Source: Synechococcus sp. HK01-R (GTDB taxonomy: Bacteria > Cyanobacteriota > Cyanobacteriia > PCC-6307 > Cyanobiaceae). Taken from it: DNA of 64,000 bases. A model generated the notes under the pieces. The model had not been told where the DNA came from. It did not search any database and saw nothing but the letters and a program-made list of their open reading frames with translations. The first letter of the stretch is position 1; each line of letters begins with the position of its first letter. The DNA lies in NCBI RefSeq assembly GCF_014217855.1, contig NZ_CP059059.1:1054001-1118000 (forward strand), given 5' to 3'. This document shows positions 20,758 through 28,484 of this stretch, one piece after another. A program made the translations under genes and the position numbers.

Positions 20758-20898
20758 TCAGTCGTCGTGATCGTCGAAGGGATCGTCCAGCTGCTTTGAG
20801 GGAGGTCCAAAGGCTGTGTAGACGCCGAACCCGGTCAGCCCGAGCAATACGGCCAGCACGGCGATCGCCACGGAAAGGGCCGGGGAGGAGGTTTCCAT
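20758..20898 (-). CDS. psbN: PsbN protein
   Basis: A 46-residue protein, METSSPALSVAIAVLAVLLG with the LTGFGVYTAFGPPSKQL core, diagnostic of PsbN. One membrane helix near the N-terminus. PsbN is not a subunit of mature photosystem II but is needed for its assembly and repair. The start at 20898 is fixed by family length; the longer in-frame reading to 20964 is not used. It is divergent from psbH, the usual arrangement in cyanobacteria and plastids. Confidence 0.97.
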   Translation of the reverse strand: METSSPALSVAIAVLAVLLGLTGFGVYTAFGPPSKQLDDPFDDHDD

Positions 20899-20981
20899 CA
20901 CATCTCTCGACAGGTTCGGCCCGATCAGGACCGTGGCCCCTACAGTATCGAGACTGAACCTCACCCGAGACCAAGCCCGCC

Positions 20982-21182
20982 ATGGCTCAACGCACTCGTC
21001 TGGGAGATCTCCTCCGTCCCCTCAACTCTGAGTACGGCAAGGTGGTGCCCGGCTGGGGAACCACTCCTGTGATGGGCGTGTTCATGGCCCTGTTCCTGGT
21101 CTTCCTACTGGTGATCCTGCAGCTGTACAACAAGTCCCTGATCCTCGAGGGCATCAACGTCAACTGGAACGGTCTCGGCTGA
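20982..21182 (+). CDS. psbH: Photosystem II phosphoprotein PsbH
   Basis: A 66-residue protein ([20 protein letters not shown]) with a soluble N-terminal arm and one membrane helix (about residues 29-47), ending [18 protein letters not shown]. PsbH sits beside CP47 and stabilises the acceptor side of photosystem II. It lacks the long N-terminal phosphorylation region of plant PsbH, as in other cyanobacteria. The 83-bp gap to psbN must hold divergent promoters; TACAGT at 20941-20946 is a possible -10 for psbH. tatA follows after 9 bp. Confidence 0.97.
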   Translation: MAQRTRLGDLLRPLNSEYGKVVPGWGTTPVMGVFMALFLVFLLVILQLYNKSLILEGINVNWNGLG

Positions 21183-21191
21183 GGAAAGCCC

Positions 21192-21503
21192 ATGAATGTC
21201 TTCGGCATCGGCCTCCCTGAGATGGCCGTCATTGGTGCTGTGGCCCTGCTTGTGTTTGGGCCCAAGCGCCTGCCGGAGCTGGGGCGGACCCTGGGCAAAA
21301 CCCTCAAGGGTTTTCAGTCTGCTTCCAAGGAATTCGAGCGAGAGATCAACAAGGCGATGGCTGAGCCAGAGCTGCCTGAAGCTGGCGAAGTGAACGATGT
21401 GAAGGTGATCCCTAGCACCGCCTCAGTGGATAGCGCCTCTCCCGACATCGCCTCTGCCGACATCGCCTCTTCCGACATCAAGGCCTCCAATCCTGAGCTC
21501 TGA
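21192..21503 (+). CDS. tatA: TatA/E-type twin-arginine translocase subunit
   Basis: A 103-residue protein with one N-terminal helix followed by the amphipathic helix signature FGPKRLPELGRTLGKTLKGF, the hallmark of TatA/TatE/TatB pore proteins, which move folded proteins across thylakoid or cytoplasmic membranes. The C-terminal tail (about residues 55-103) is low complexity, with a DIAS-type motif repeated (SPDIASADIASSDIKAS). It is only 9 bp after psbH and shares one base with pth (TGATG at 21501-21505), so psbH-tatA-pth-DUF3146 look like one transcript. Confidence 0.9.
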   Translation: MNVFGIGLPEMAVIGAVALLVFGPKRLPELGRTLGKTLKGFQSASKEFEREINKAMAEPELPEAGEVNDVKVIPSTASVDSASPDIASADIASSDIKASNPEL

Positions 21504-22120
21504 TGGATCGGGGCCAATTGCGCCTCGTCGTCGGTCTCGGTAACCCCGGAGATCGCTACGCGGGCACGCGTCACAATGTTGGCTTCATGGCCCTCGAGGC
21601 CATGGCTCGCCGCGAGGGCACTCGCTTCCGTTCCATGCCCAAGCTGCATGGGGAGCTGGCTGAGCTTGGCCTTGGGGCCGAGCGTCTGCGCCTGCTGATG
21701 CCGCAGACCTTCATGAACGACAGCGGTCGGGCGATCCGTGCTGCCCTCGATTGGTTCGATCTAGACGTGAACCAGTTGCTGGTGGTCGTCGACGACATGG
21801 ATCTGCCTCTGGGAAGACTGCGGCTGCGGGCCAAGGGCAGTGCCGGTGGTCATAACGGGCTGCGCAGCACGATTCAGCATCTGGGCACCCAGGACTTCGC
21901 CCGCTTGAAGATCGGCATCGGTGCCCCTGGTCGCACCCCCGAGGAGCGGCGCGCCCGCACGGTGTCGCATGTGTTGGGCAGCTTCAGCAAAGAGGAACAG
22001 CCGCTCCTGGAGACCGTTCTTGATGCGGTGCTCAAGGGGCTCGATTTGATCCAGCGTCAGGGTCTGGAGAAGGCTGGGAACCAGCTCAATGGTCTCCAGC
22101 TCGCGGAGACGGACGCATGA
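21503..22120 (+). CDS. pth: Peptidyl-tRNA hydrolase
   Basis: A 205-residue enzyme that frees tRNA from prematurely released peptidyl-tRNAs. Family motifs are intact: VVGLGNPGDRYAGTRHNVGF with the catalytic His and the Asn pair, PQTFMNDSGRAI, VDDMDLPLGRLRLRAKGSAG and GHNGLRS. It starts on the last base of the tatA stop codon and its own stop overlaps the DUF3146 start (ATGA), pointing to coupled translation. Confidence 0.97.
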   Translation: MDRGQLRLVVGLGNPGDRYAGTRHNVGFMALEAMARREGTRFRSMPKLHGELAELGLGAERLRLLMPQTFMNDSGRAIRAALDWFDLDVNQLLVVVDDMDLPLGRLRLRAKGSAGGHNGLRSTIQHLGTQDFARLKIGIGAPGRTPEERRARTVSHVLGSFSKEEQPLLETVLDAVLKGLDLIQRQGLEKAGNQLNGLQLAETDA

Positions 22121-22374
22121 GTCCGCTGCCTGTGACAACGGCCCATCTCAGGGTGTTGCGTCAGAGCTTTCAGGAGCAATGTCTGGAGGGGGAGGTGCAA
22201 GCTGGCGGATTTGCTTGGCAGTTCTGCTGGGCCTTTGATCGCGGTGAGCTGACGGTGGAGCCATCCCTCGGCAGGGCCTTGATCCAGGACGCTCTCCAGC
22301 GATTTCTGGTCAAGGCTGACTATCACCTCGAGCCTGGCGGCGATTACACCTTCACCGTTCGGGCGCGATTTTGA
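22117..22374 (+). CDS. DUF3146 family protein
   Basis: An 85-residue soluble protein of the cyanobacterial DUF3146 family, function unknown. It contains the typical FAWQFCWAFDRGELTVEP stretch and ends DYTFTVRARF. Its start overlaps pth by 4 bp; its 3' end overlaps the convergent YqgF-fold gene by 31 bp, so the two transcripts should overlap. Confidence 0.8.
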   Translation: MSPLPVTTAHLRVLRQSFQEQCLEGEVQAGGFAWQFCWAFDRGELTVEPSLGRALIQDALQRFLVKADYHLEPGGDYTFTVRARF

Positions 22375-22796
22375 ATCGGTGGAGGGCAGGTCCATTCCAG
22401 GGGCCGGCCGAGGTGGTCTTCGAGCATCACCAGAGCAGCGATGGCATCCAGCTCCACAGGGGGCAGGTCGAGCCCGCGAGGCAGCAAGCGTCTCCAGCCT
22501 TGCGGTGGCCATAGCTGCCAATAACGTTCTCTCGCTCGCAGGGTGGTGCCCCGCTCGTCCATGAGCTCAGGTTCCAGCTGCAGTTGCTCCTGCAGACGTT
22601 CACGCCAGAGGCTGCTGCCGGTGCCATTGCCAAGAAGGACCTGATCGATCGGACTGCTGCTGCTCCAGTGCCGGATCTGATCGAGCACTGTGTCGACTGG
22701 ATACACGCCTGATGCAATCACCTGGTGGCGTTCCTTGTCGCAGAGCACCAGGCCGCATTTGCTGCGGCCAGGGTCGATGGCCAGGAGCCGTGCCAT
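22344..22796 (-). CDS. YqgF/RuvX-fold (RNase H-like) protein
   Basis: A 150-residue protein starting MARLLAIDPGRSKCGLVLCD, the glycine-rich first strand of RNase H-like resolvase folds with the first catalytic Asp. LLGNGTGSSLWRERLQ and the C-terminal ELDAIAALVMLEDHL carry further acidic residues. In this size range it is the cyanobacterial relative of YqgF (pre-16S rRNA maturation) rather than a proven Holliday junction resolvase. It starts directly after the DUF3084 stop (TAAATG), so it is probably the last gene of the ntcA-DUF3084 unit. Confidence 0.8.
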   Translation of the reverse strand: MARLLAIDPGRSKCGLVLCDKERHQVIASGVYPVDTVLDQIRHWSSSSPIDQVLLGNGTGSSLWRERLQEQLQLEPELMDERGTTLRARERYWQLWPPQGWRRLLPRGLDLPPVELDAIAALVMLEDHLGRPLEWTCPPPIQNRARTVKV

Positions 22797-24002
22797 TTAG
22801 GTGGGGCCTGAGACCTGGCCTGGGCGCACCCCATTGACGGGGCGCAGCTCCACGACGATCGGGTCTGCGGTGTCGCTGCTGCGCAGGGCCACGACCTCAA
22901 GCTCAACGCGGGATGGTGCTCGGCTCAGGAGCTGTTGGCCCAGGCTATTCAGGGCTGTCGCGTCAAACTGAAGTCCCTGACTGAGGGATCCCCGGCGCTG
23001 GACCTCCGCGAGGGCGGAGGCGAGCAGGAGGTTGAGCCGATTGCGTACGGCTTGTCCTTCCGTTTCCTGGCGTTCGATGGAGGTGCGGGCCAGCACGTCG
23101 CCGGTTTTCACGATGCGGGTGTTCGGACGAGCTTCAGGGAAGGCATACACCACCTTTTCGCCCAGCAGAACATTCGCTGCCGAGCGCACATTCACCACCC
23201 AGGTGCCCGGTTGGCGGATGGTTTTTTCAAGTCGTTCGATGTCGCTGCGCGGCACCAGCAGGATCTGTCGATCGGGTTTTACCCCAGGGAGGACCTGCTG
23301 GTAGGCCTGCAGGTTCGCTTCCCGCAGCAGCTGATCAATCACCTGTTTCGCCTGTCTGGGGTTGTCGAGTCGCAGGGTGGCGGTGGCCAGGGGCTGGCCG
23401 CTGCTCAGCACCACGTTCCCCTGCCGCAGTGCGAGCACGTTTTTCTCGAGTTGGCGCAGCTCCGCTTCACCGTTGCTGATGCGCTGCCGCACGCTGGCCA
23501 GCTCCGCTTCGGTGCGTCGGATTTCCGCATCCCGAGCCTGCACGTCGCGACTGAGGCGAGCCCGTTCTGCTTCCAGACGTTCCCGCTGCTGGTTGAGGGG
23601 AACCAAGGCCTGGCGCAAGGTCTCTGCCTTTGCTTTCGCTTCCGCAAGATCCCGTCGTGTGCGTTCCCGTTGCTCCTGGGCTTGCGCCAGTTCTCGGGTG
23701 GCTTCCTTCTGGGCTCTGCGGCTGCTCTCAAGGGCCGTGCGGCTGTCATTCAGCCGCTTCTGCAAGGCATCCAGTTCAAAGAGGCCCACGCGAAGCTGGC
23801 GGCTTACCAGCAGCATCAGCCCAAGGGACAGCGCTGAGATCAGGCTCCCTGTGAGCACCGTGATCAGCACGGCGGTGCGGCGGGGGCGCATGCCCAGCAG
23901 GCTGAGTCGGGCCTTCCCGACCCTGGAGCCGAGTCGATCCCCCAGGGTGGCGAGCACGCCACCGAGCACAAGCAGGGAGAGGATCAGCAGCCAGCCGGTC
24001 AC
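22797..24002 (-). CDS. DUF3084 coiled-coil membrane protein
   Basis: A 401-residue protein of the cyanobacterial DUF3084 family. Two N-terminal membrane helices (about residues 3-21 and 43-68) are followed by a long coiled coil (about 75-195, RRAQKEATRELAQAQEQRER) and a globular C-terminal domain (about 200-400). The function is unknown; the layout suggests an envelope-anchored scaffold. It lies 63 bp downstream of ntcA on the same strand and adjoins the YqgF-fold gene without a gap. Whether it is part of the nitrogen response is untested inference. Confidence 0.85.
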   Translation of the reverse strand: MTGWLLILSLLVLGGVLATLGDRLGSRVGKARLSLLGMRPRRTAVLITVLTGSLISALSLGLMLLVSRQLRVGLFELDALQKRLNDSRTALESSRRAQKEATRELAQAQEQRERTRRDLAEAKAKAETLRQALVPLNQQRERLEAERARLSRDVQARDAEIRRTEAELASVRQRISNGEAELRQLEKNVLALRQGNVVLSSGQPLATATLRLDNPRQAKQVIDQLLREANLQAYQQVLPGVKPDRQILLVPRSDIERLEKTIRQPGTWVVNVRSAANVLLGEKVVYAFPEARPNTRIVKTGDVLARTSIERQETEGQAVRNRLNLLLASALAEVQRRGSLSQGLQFDATALNSLGQQLLSRAPSRVELEVVALRSSDTADPIVVELRPVNGVRPGQVSGPT

Positions 24003-24065
24003 GAATTCAAGGGCGAGGGAAGGCGAGCTGAGGCCGTCCGGGCTCCATCTTCTCCCGTGACCCGC

Positions 24066-24815
24066 TCAGCTGAAGCGTTTCGCCAGGGCGATTGGATCGA
24101 GCACCGTGATTTTCTTGCGGTCGATCTCCACCAGACCAGAGATGCGCAGATCCCCGAGCAGGCGCGTAATCGTGACCCGGGTGGAGCCGATGGCCTCGGC
24201 GATCGACTGGTGCGAGAGGCGCAGGTCAATGGTGATTCCCGTATCGCCAGGCACTCCGAAGTCACGGCAGAGCACCAACAGAAAACTCACCAGGCGGGAC
24301 GACATGTCGCGATGGGTGAGGGTTTCGATCATGGTCTCGGTTTGCAGGATCCGGCTCGAGAGACCCTGCAGCAGGAGCAGGCCAACACCGGTATCGGCTT
24401 CAATCGCCTGGCGCACCGAGGCAGCTGGAGCTGTGACCATCTCCACGCGGGTGAAGGCCACGGAGTGATAGAAGCGATCGGATCGGTGGCCGGTCAGCAG
24501 GGACAGCACGCCGAACAAGCTGTTTTCCCTCAGCAGAGCCACGGTGATTTCCTCCCCGGACTCGTAGACCCTGGAGAGGCGAACCGCCCCGCGCCTGATC
24601 AGATAAACCCGTTCAGCGGGATCGCCGGGGAAGAAAATCGTCTTGCCGCGTTCCACCAGCTCCGTGCTCGCGCCTTCGAGATCACGGATCACTTCCAGCA
24701 GCGTGCGTGCGTTGGCTGCCGGAGCGTTCGCCAGGGTGACTCCTGCTCCGGCACTGGCCGTCACGGAGGCGGTCTGCGGTGAATATCGGCTGAAGCCGCG
24801 TGTGGCTCCGACCAT
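24066..24815 (-). CDS. ntcA: Global nitrogen regulator NtcA
   Basis: CRP/FNR-family activator that binds 2-oxoglutarate and turns on nitrogen assimilation genes. The 249-residue protein has the cyclic-nucleotide-like beta-barrel ([37 protein letters not shown]), the dimer helix and a C-terminal helix-turn-helix with the near-invariant recognition sequence [20 protein letters not shown]. It is about 25 residues longer at the N-terminus than the Anabaena or Synechocystis protein; the [14 protein letters not shown] leader is, as I recall, the marine picocyanobacterial form. An NtcA-type promoter precedes it, implying autoregulation. Confidence 0.98.
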   Translation of the reverse strand: MVGATRGFSRYSPQTASVTASAGAGVTLANAPAANARTLLEVIRDLEGASTELVERGKTIFFPGDPAERVYLIRRGAVRLSRVYESGEEITVALLRENSLFGVLSLLTGHRSDRFYHSVAFTRVEMVTAPAASVRQAIEADTGVGLLLLQGLSSRILQTETMIETLTHRDMSSRLVSFLLVLCRDFGVPGDTGITIDLRLSHQSIAEAIGSTRVTITRLLGDLRISGLVEIDRKKITVLDPIALAKRFS

Positions 24816-24836
24816 GGCGGCTTTGCAGTTGGCAGG

Positions 24837-24878
24837 ACGCTACGGATGGTCCTGGCTCCACCTTGTAGCAACCCACAC
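24837..24878 (-). promoter_or_regulatory. NtcA-activated promoter of ntcA
   Basis: On the minus strand the sequence reads GTG-N8-TAC (24878 to 24865), then exactly 22 bases, then TAGCGT (24842 to 24837). The consensus for NtcA-activated promoters is GTA-N8-TAC, 20-24 bases, TANNNT, so site, spacing and -10 match with one base changed in the first half-site. The -10 is 21 bp upstream of the ntcA start codon, giving a very short leader. The site lies between the rph stop (24884) and ntcA. Positive autoregulation of ntcA is known in other cyanobacteria. Confidence 0.75.
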
Positions 24879-24883
24879 GAAAT

Positions 24884-25618
24884 TCAGCGTTGAGTCAGGG
24901 CGCTGCGTTGGTGCTGCATTAACTCCGTCAGGCCTGGTTCGGCGAGGTCCAGGAGGCCGTTGAGGGCGCTGCGACTGAACGGAGCCCCCTCCGCTGTGCC
25001 CTGCAGCTCCAGCAGACGCCCTTCGCCGTCCATCACCACATTCAGGTCCACGTCGGCCCGGCTGTCTTCGCTGTAGTCCAAGTCGAGCAGGGGGGTTCCC
25101 TGCACTAAACCCACGGAGACGGCCGCCACCTGCTGGCGGACCGGTTGACGCGTGATGACCCCGTTCGTCAGGAGTTGGTTGCAGGCGTGCTGAAGCGCAA
25201 TCCAAGCGCCGGTGATCGAGGCCGTGCGCGTGCCTGCATCGGCCTGGATCACATCGCAATCGATCAGCAACGTGTTTTCACCCAGAGCTTCCATGTCGAG
25301 GCAGGCCCTGAGGCTGCGGCCGATCAGGCGCTGGATCTCCTGAGTGCGACCCGAAAGTTTGAGCAGCTCCCGGTTCTGGCGTTCGGGAGTGGAACCAGGA
25401 AGCAGCCTGTATTCAGCACTAAGCCAGCCTTTCCCTTCCCCCTGACGCCAGCGCGGGACACCTTGTTCATGGCTGACGCTGCAGAGCACGGCGGTGCGGC
25501 CCGTGCGCACGATCAGGGAGCTGATGGCAAAGCCCATTGGATCCCACTCGATCGCGAAGGGGCGCAGTGCGGCGGCATGGCGACCGTCGTGACGGAGTGG
25601 GGGCTGGTGGCTGCTCAT
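24884..25618 (-). CDS. rph: Ribonuclease PH
   Basis: A 244-residue phosphorolytic 3' exonuclease that trims tRNA 3' ends. Family motifs: TAVLCSVSHEQGVPRW, the LPGSTPERQNRE loop, the GRSLRACLDMEALGENTL core and DADVIQADAGTRTASITGA-like catalytic block (seen as CDVIQADAGTRT). The start MSSHQPPLRHDGR at 25618 fits the family (RPDGR-like N-terminus); the longer frame to 25663 is not needed. Its stop lies 6 bp before the NtcA box of ntcA. Confidence 0.95.
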   Translation of the reverse strand: MSSHQPPLRHDGRHAAALRPFAIEWDPMGFAISSLIVRTGRTAVLCSVSHEQGVPRWRQGEGKGWLSAEYRLLPGSTPERQNRELLKLSGRTQEIQRLIGRSLRACLDMEALGENTLLIDCDVIQADAGTRTASITGAWIALQHACNQLLTNGVITRQPVRQQVAAVSVGLVQGTPLLDLDYSEDSRADVDLNVVMDGEGRLLELQGTAEGAPFSRSALNGLLDLAEPGLTELMQHQRSALTQR

Positions 25619-25771
25619 CAACCGCAGAAGCGCTGCCATTGAGCCTGACAGGGCGGGTGTCACCAGCAGGCGGGGCGCTCAAACACCATCAGTGGTGTGT
25701 CAGGGGCTTGTGAGCTGCGACTCCGGCGCTAGATTTTGCTTCTGCCGGCATGCCGGCCGTGTGAGGAATCA

Positions 25772-26380
25772 ATGACCGCCAGCCTGAGCTCCAGCCATCG
25801 CCCTGCCGATCCGCGCACTGCGGATCACCGGGCACTGGAGCGAGCGGGTCTACGGCCCTTGCCCCCTGTGCCACCCCGGGCACCCCTCCATCTGGTGGCT
25901 GCCGAGGGTCAGCTGCAGGTGCATACCGCCCCCTACCGCGGCAGTTTTTCCAATGTGCTCAGTCAAGCGTTGCGTGCTGCCGGTCTGGGCAGTCGTGTGC
26001 TGGTGGTGCAGTTCCTGAAGGGAGGGGTCGACCAGGGTCCGGAGCGGCGTCTGACGCTCTGCGGTCGGCTCGGCTGGTTACGGCCTGCTGTCTCCACTTG
26101 CCTCGATGGGCCTGCCGCTGACCAGGGTCAGGCTGTGCAGGAGGCGGTGGAGGAGGTCTGGCAGGTCTGCCGACGTGAGCTGCTGGCTGGCGAGCTCGAT
26201 CAGCTGGTGCTTGATGAGCTGGGGCTGGCCATTGCCCTGGGCTACCTCAGCGAGGAGGAGGTGCGTGCGACTCTGGAGCGCCGCCCCGGCTCGGTGGACG
26301 TGATTGTCACCGGACCCTCCATCCCCGAGTTCTTGATGGGGCTTGCCGATCAGGTCACTGAACTGCGTCGAGGCTTCTGA
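25772..26380 (+). CDS. CobO/BtuR-like P-loop protein without a Walker A motif
   Basis: A 202-residue protein whose order of blocks matches corrinoid adenosyltransferases of the CobO/BtuR family: a strand-loop-helix (VHTAPYRGSFSNVLSQALRA), VLVVQFLKGG with DQGPER, and the Walker-B-like LVLDELGLAIALGYLSEEEV followed by a VDVIVTGP strand. The usual G-K-G-K-T-T phosphate loop is replaced by YRGSFSNV, so ATP binding in the normal way is unlikely. I therefore call it a degenerate relative, not a proven enzyme. The start at 25772 has a good Shine-Dalgarno (GAGGAA). It shares one base with dcd (TGATG), so both are translated together. Confidence 0.75.
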   Translation: MTASLSSSHRPADPRTADHRALERAGLRPLPPVPPRAPLHLVAAEGQLQVHTAPYRGSFSNVLSQALRAAGLGSRVLVVQFLKGGVDQGPERRLTLCGRLGWLRPAVSTCLDGPAADQGQAVQEAVEEVWQVCRRELLAGELDQLVLDELGLAIALGYLSEEEVRATLERRPGSVDVIVTGPSIPEFLMGLADQVTELRRGF

Positions 26381-26973
26381 TGCTCAAGAACGATCGCTGG
26401 ATTACTGAACAAGCTCAGGCCGGCATGCTTGAGCCCTTCCAGGCGGGGCTGGTCCGTCACCTAGAGCCGGATCAAAAGCAGCGCCCGGTGCTCAGTTTCG
26501 GTTGTTCGTCCTATGGCTACGACCTGCGCCTGTCACCTCAGGAATTCCTGATCTTCAAGCACGTGCCGGGCACGGTGATGAATCCCAAGCGATTCAATCC
26601 GGCCAATCTGGAGCCCACTGAACTTCACCACGATGAGGATGGTGATTACTTCATCCTCCCTGCCCATTCCTACGGGCTTGGTGTGGCCCTCGAAAAGATG
26701 AAGGTGCCCGCGAACATCACGGTGATTTGTCTTGGCAAGAGCACCTATGCGCGCCTGGGAATCATCGTGAACACCACCCCGGCGGAAGCGAGCTGGGAGG
26801 GACATCTCACCCTGGAATTCAGCAACAGTTCCGGTGCTGATTGCCGCATCTATGCCAATGAGGGCATCTGTCAGCTTCTCTTCTTTGAAGGTGATCCCTG
26901 CGACACCACCTACAGCGACCGCCAAGGCAAATACCAGCATCAACCGGAGCGAGTGACGCTGGCGAAGGTGTGA
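26380..26973 (+). CDS. dcd: dCTP deaminase
   Basis: A 197-residue enzyme that converts dCTP to dUTP, the first step in making dUMP for thymidylate. Family motifs: SSYGYDLRLS, KSTYARLGIIVNTTPAEASWEGHLTLE with the catalytic Glu, and the C-terminal SDRQGKYQHQ. Start overlaps the preceding stop by one base. The convergent neighbour is thyX, so two consecutive steps of dTMP synthesis sit side by side. Confidence 0.97.
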   Translation: MLKNDRWITEQAQAGMLEPFQAGLVRHLEPDQKQRPVLSFGCSSYGYDLRLSPQEFLIFKHVPGTVMNPKRFNPANLEPTELHHDEDGDYFILPAHSYGLGVALEKMKVPANITVICLGKSTYARLGIIVNTTPAEASWEGHLTLEFSNSSGADCRIYANEGICQLLFFEGDPCDTTYSDRQGKYQHQPERVTLAKV

Positions 26974-26989
26974 TCAGGGATCAACCTGA

Positions 26990-27715
26990 TCAGGGCGCCA
27001 GCCTTGCTTTATGGAGGCGACTCTTTTCGTACCAGGCTGCGAATTCAGGGGCCCATTCCTGCAGGTGCGGCCACATCAGGTCGCACAGTTCGCGGATTTC
27101 CTGCTGAGCATCGAGCTTGGCGCGGAGGTCCATGAAGTGCAGGAAAGCTCGCAGGCTGAAGCTCACCACGAAGTGCTGGCGGTAATCAAAGGGCAGGATC
27201 CCGCGCGCGTGTTCTTCCGCGAAGCCTGCCTGGAGAAGATCCCGATAGCGGGCAGCAGCCTGCTGGCAAAGCTCCAGATCCTGGCGGCGCAGATCTTCGC
27301 TGTAGTGATACTTCTTGCCTTGACGATCGCTGTAATCCCCCACCGGCCGGAGGTAAAACACCTCCTCGAGGGGGAGCTCGCCGTTGGCGGCTTTACAGAT
27401 GCGATCGCCGGTGTAGCGCATCGACTGCACGTCGAAGCTCACACCCACCCGGTGGGTGCGGGCCTGTTGCATCACCGAGTGGGGGAACCAGCCCACGTTG
27501 AGCACGATCTGGGCATGTTCGAGCGGTCCGTAATGGCCTCGCTCGCCCGCCAAGAGCCGTTTGACGCAGATTTCTCCGGCCCGCGTTTCATCCGGCCATT
27601 GATCCCGATCAGCGGCTACGAAACCTTCGCTGTAGTCCTGGTGCATGCCGGCATACACACACTGCTGAGGGTTGGGTGTCGCGGCAATCAGGTCGACCCG
27701 GAAGCGGGGATCCAT
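26990..27715 (-). CDS. thyX: FAD-dependent thymidylate synthase
   Basis: A 241-residue flavin enzyme that methylates dUMP to dTMP using methylene-tetrahydrofolate and NAD(P)H. The signature region reads ARTHRVGVSFDVQSMRY, a variant of the usual RHR-x7-S motif: the first Arg is displaced and there is one extra residue before the MRY end. Flanking blocks (GHYGPLEHAQIVLNV; ILPFDYRQHFVVSFSLRAFLHF) are clear. The start MDPRFRVDL at 27715 gives the family N-terminus. No thyA is visible in this window. The txlA-like gene lies 86 bp upstream on the same strand. Confidence 0.95.
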   Translation of the reverse strand: MDPRFRVDLIAATPNPQQCVYAGMHQDYSEGFVAADRDQWPDETRAGEICVKRLLAGERGHYGPLEHAQIVLNVGWFPHSVMQQARTHRVGVSFDVQSMRYTGDRICKAANGELPLEEVFYLRPVGDYSDRQGKKYHYSEDLRRQDLELCQQAAARYRDLLQAGFAEEHARGILPFDYRQHFVVSFSLRAFLHFMDLRAKLDAQQEIRELCDLMWPHLQEWAPEFAAWYEKSRLHKARLAP

Positions 27716-27801
27716 GGCGGGCGTCAGGTCGGAGTGAACGGTTGTGGGCTGATCATGGCCGGTTCGCGCCTGGATGGCCGCCCTTCATGAAGGCTCAGGT
27801 C

Positions 27802-28362
27802 TCAGGAATGGCTGCGCGGACCGGGGCTGCTGACCAGGGAGCTGGCTGTCGTTTCGCTGGCGGTGAGTGCCGAGAGGCTGCCGATGCCGGCCAGCTGTGG
27901 GAGCTTCGTGTTGTCGATCAGAGCGTTGCTGATGGCCTCCAACTGGGCAGCGCTACGCACCCCCAGGGAGCGGCCCCGCAGGCTCCCGTCAGCGGCGAAC
28001 AGATTCAGTTGAGGGATGCCATTGACCTCGTAGCGATCAATGAGGTCTTGCCAGCGAGGGTTCTCGATGTTGACCAGCACCACGTTCATGCGGCCATTGG
28101 TGCGGCGTTCGGTCTCCAGCATCGCTGGAGCCATTTCCCGACAGGCTTCACACCAATCGGCGTAGAACTCGAGCATCGTCGGCTTCTGATTGCTGAGTGC
28201 TTGCTCGGGGGGCAGAGAGCGTCGCGCCAGCTGATCCATCGGCGACTCCACGCTCAGGCCATTGCGAAGCAGAAACAGGATCAGCGCCAGTGCGATGGCA
28301 CCGATCACAAGCAGGACCTTCTGGCCGGCGGAGAGGCTGGCGGATGGTGCGCTGCCGGTCAT
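27802..28362 (-). CDS. Membrane-anchored thioredoxin-like protein (TxlA/HCF164 type)
   Basis: A 186-residue protein with one N-terminal membrane anchor (about residues 13-32) and a thioredoxin domain with the active-site WCEAC in LEFYADWCEACREMAP and the cis-Pro strand NGIPQLNLF. This is the layout of TxlA and its plastid relative HCF164, which face the thylakoid lumen or periplasm and deliver reducing power for cytochrome b6f and cytochrome c maturation. The C-terminal 35 residues are low complexity (Ser/Thr rich). The start at 28362 (MTGSAPSASLS) is preferred to 28410. Confidence 0.88.
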   Translation of the reverse strand: MTGSAPSASLSAGQKVLLVIGAIALALILFLLRNGLSVESPMDQLARRSLPPEQALSNQKPTMLEFYADWCEACREMAPAMLETERRTNGRMNVVLVNIENPRWQDLIDRYEVNGIPQLNLFAADGSLRGRSLGVRSAAQLEAISNALIDNTKLPQLAGIGSLSALTASETTASSLVSSPGPRSHS

Positions 28363-28484
28363 GCCTCGAGCGATGGACGCTTCGCCACTCTGGCAGGACT
28401 CCCGCGTCAACGTTGCTAGTTTGAACGCGGCTTTCTGGCTGTTGCGGCGCTCTGCCGGATGACCCGAGTCCTGATGTTCTCCTG

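Noticed and set aside
22935-23837. 300-codon plus-strand frame antisense to DUF3084
   Set aside because: Shadow of a GC-rich coiled-coil coding region; no recognisable protein.
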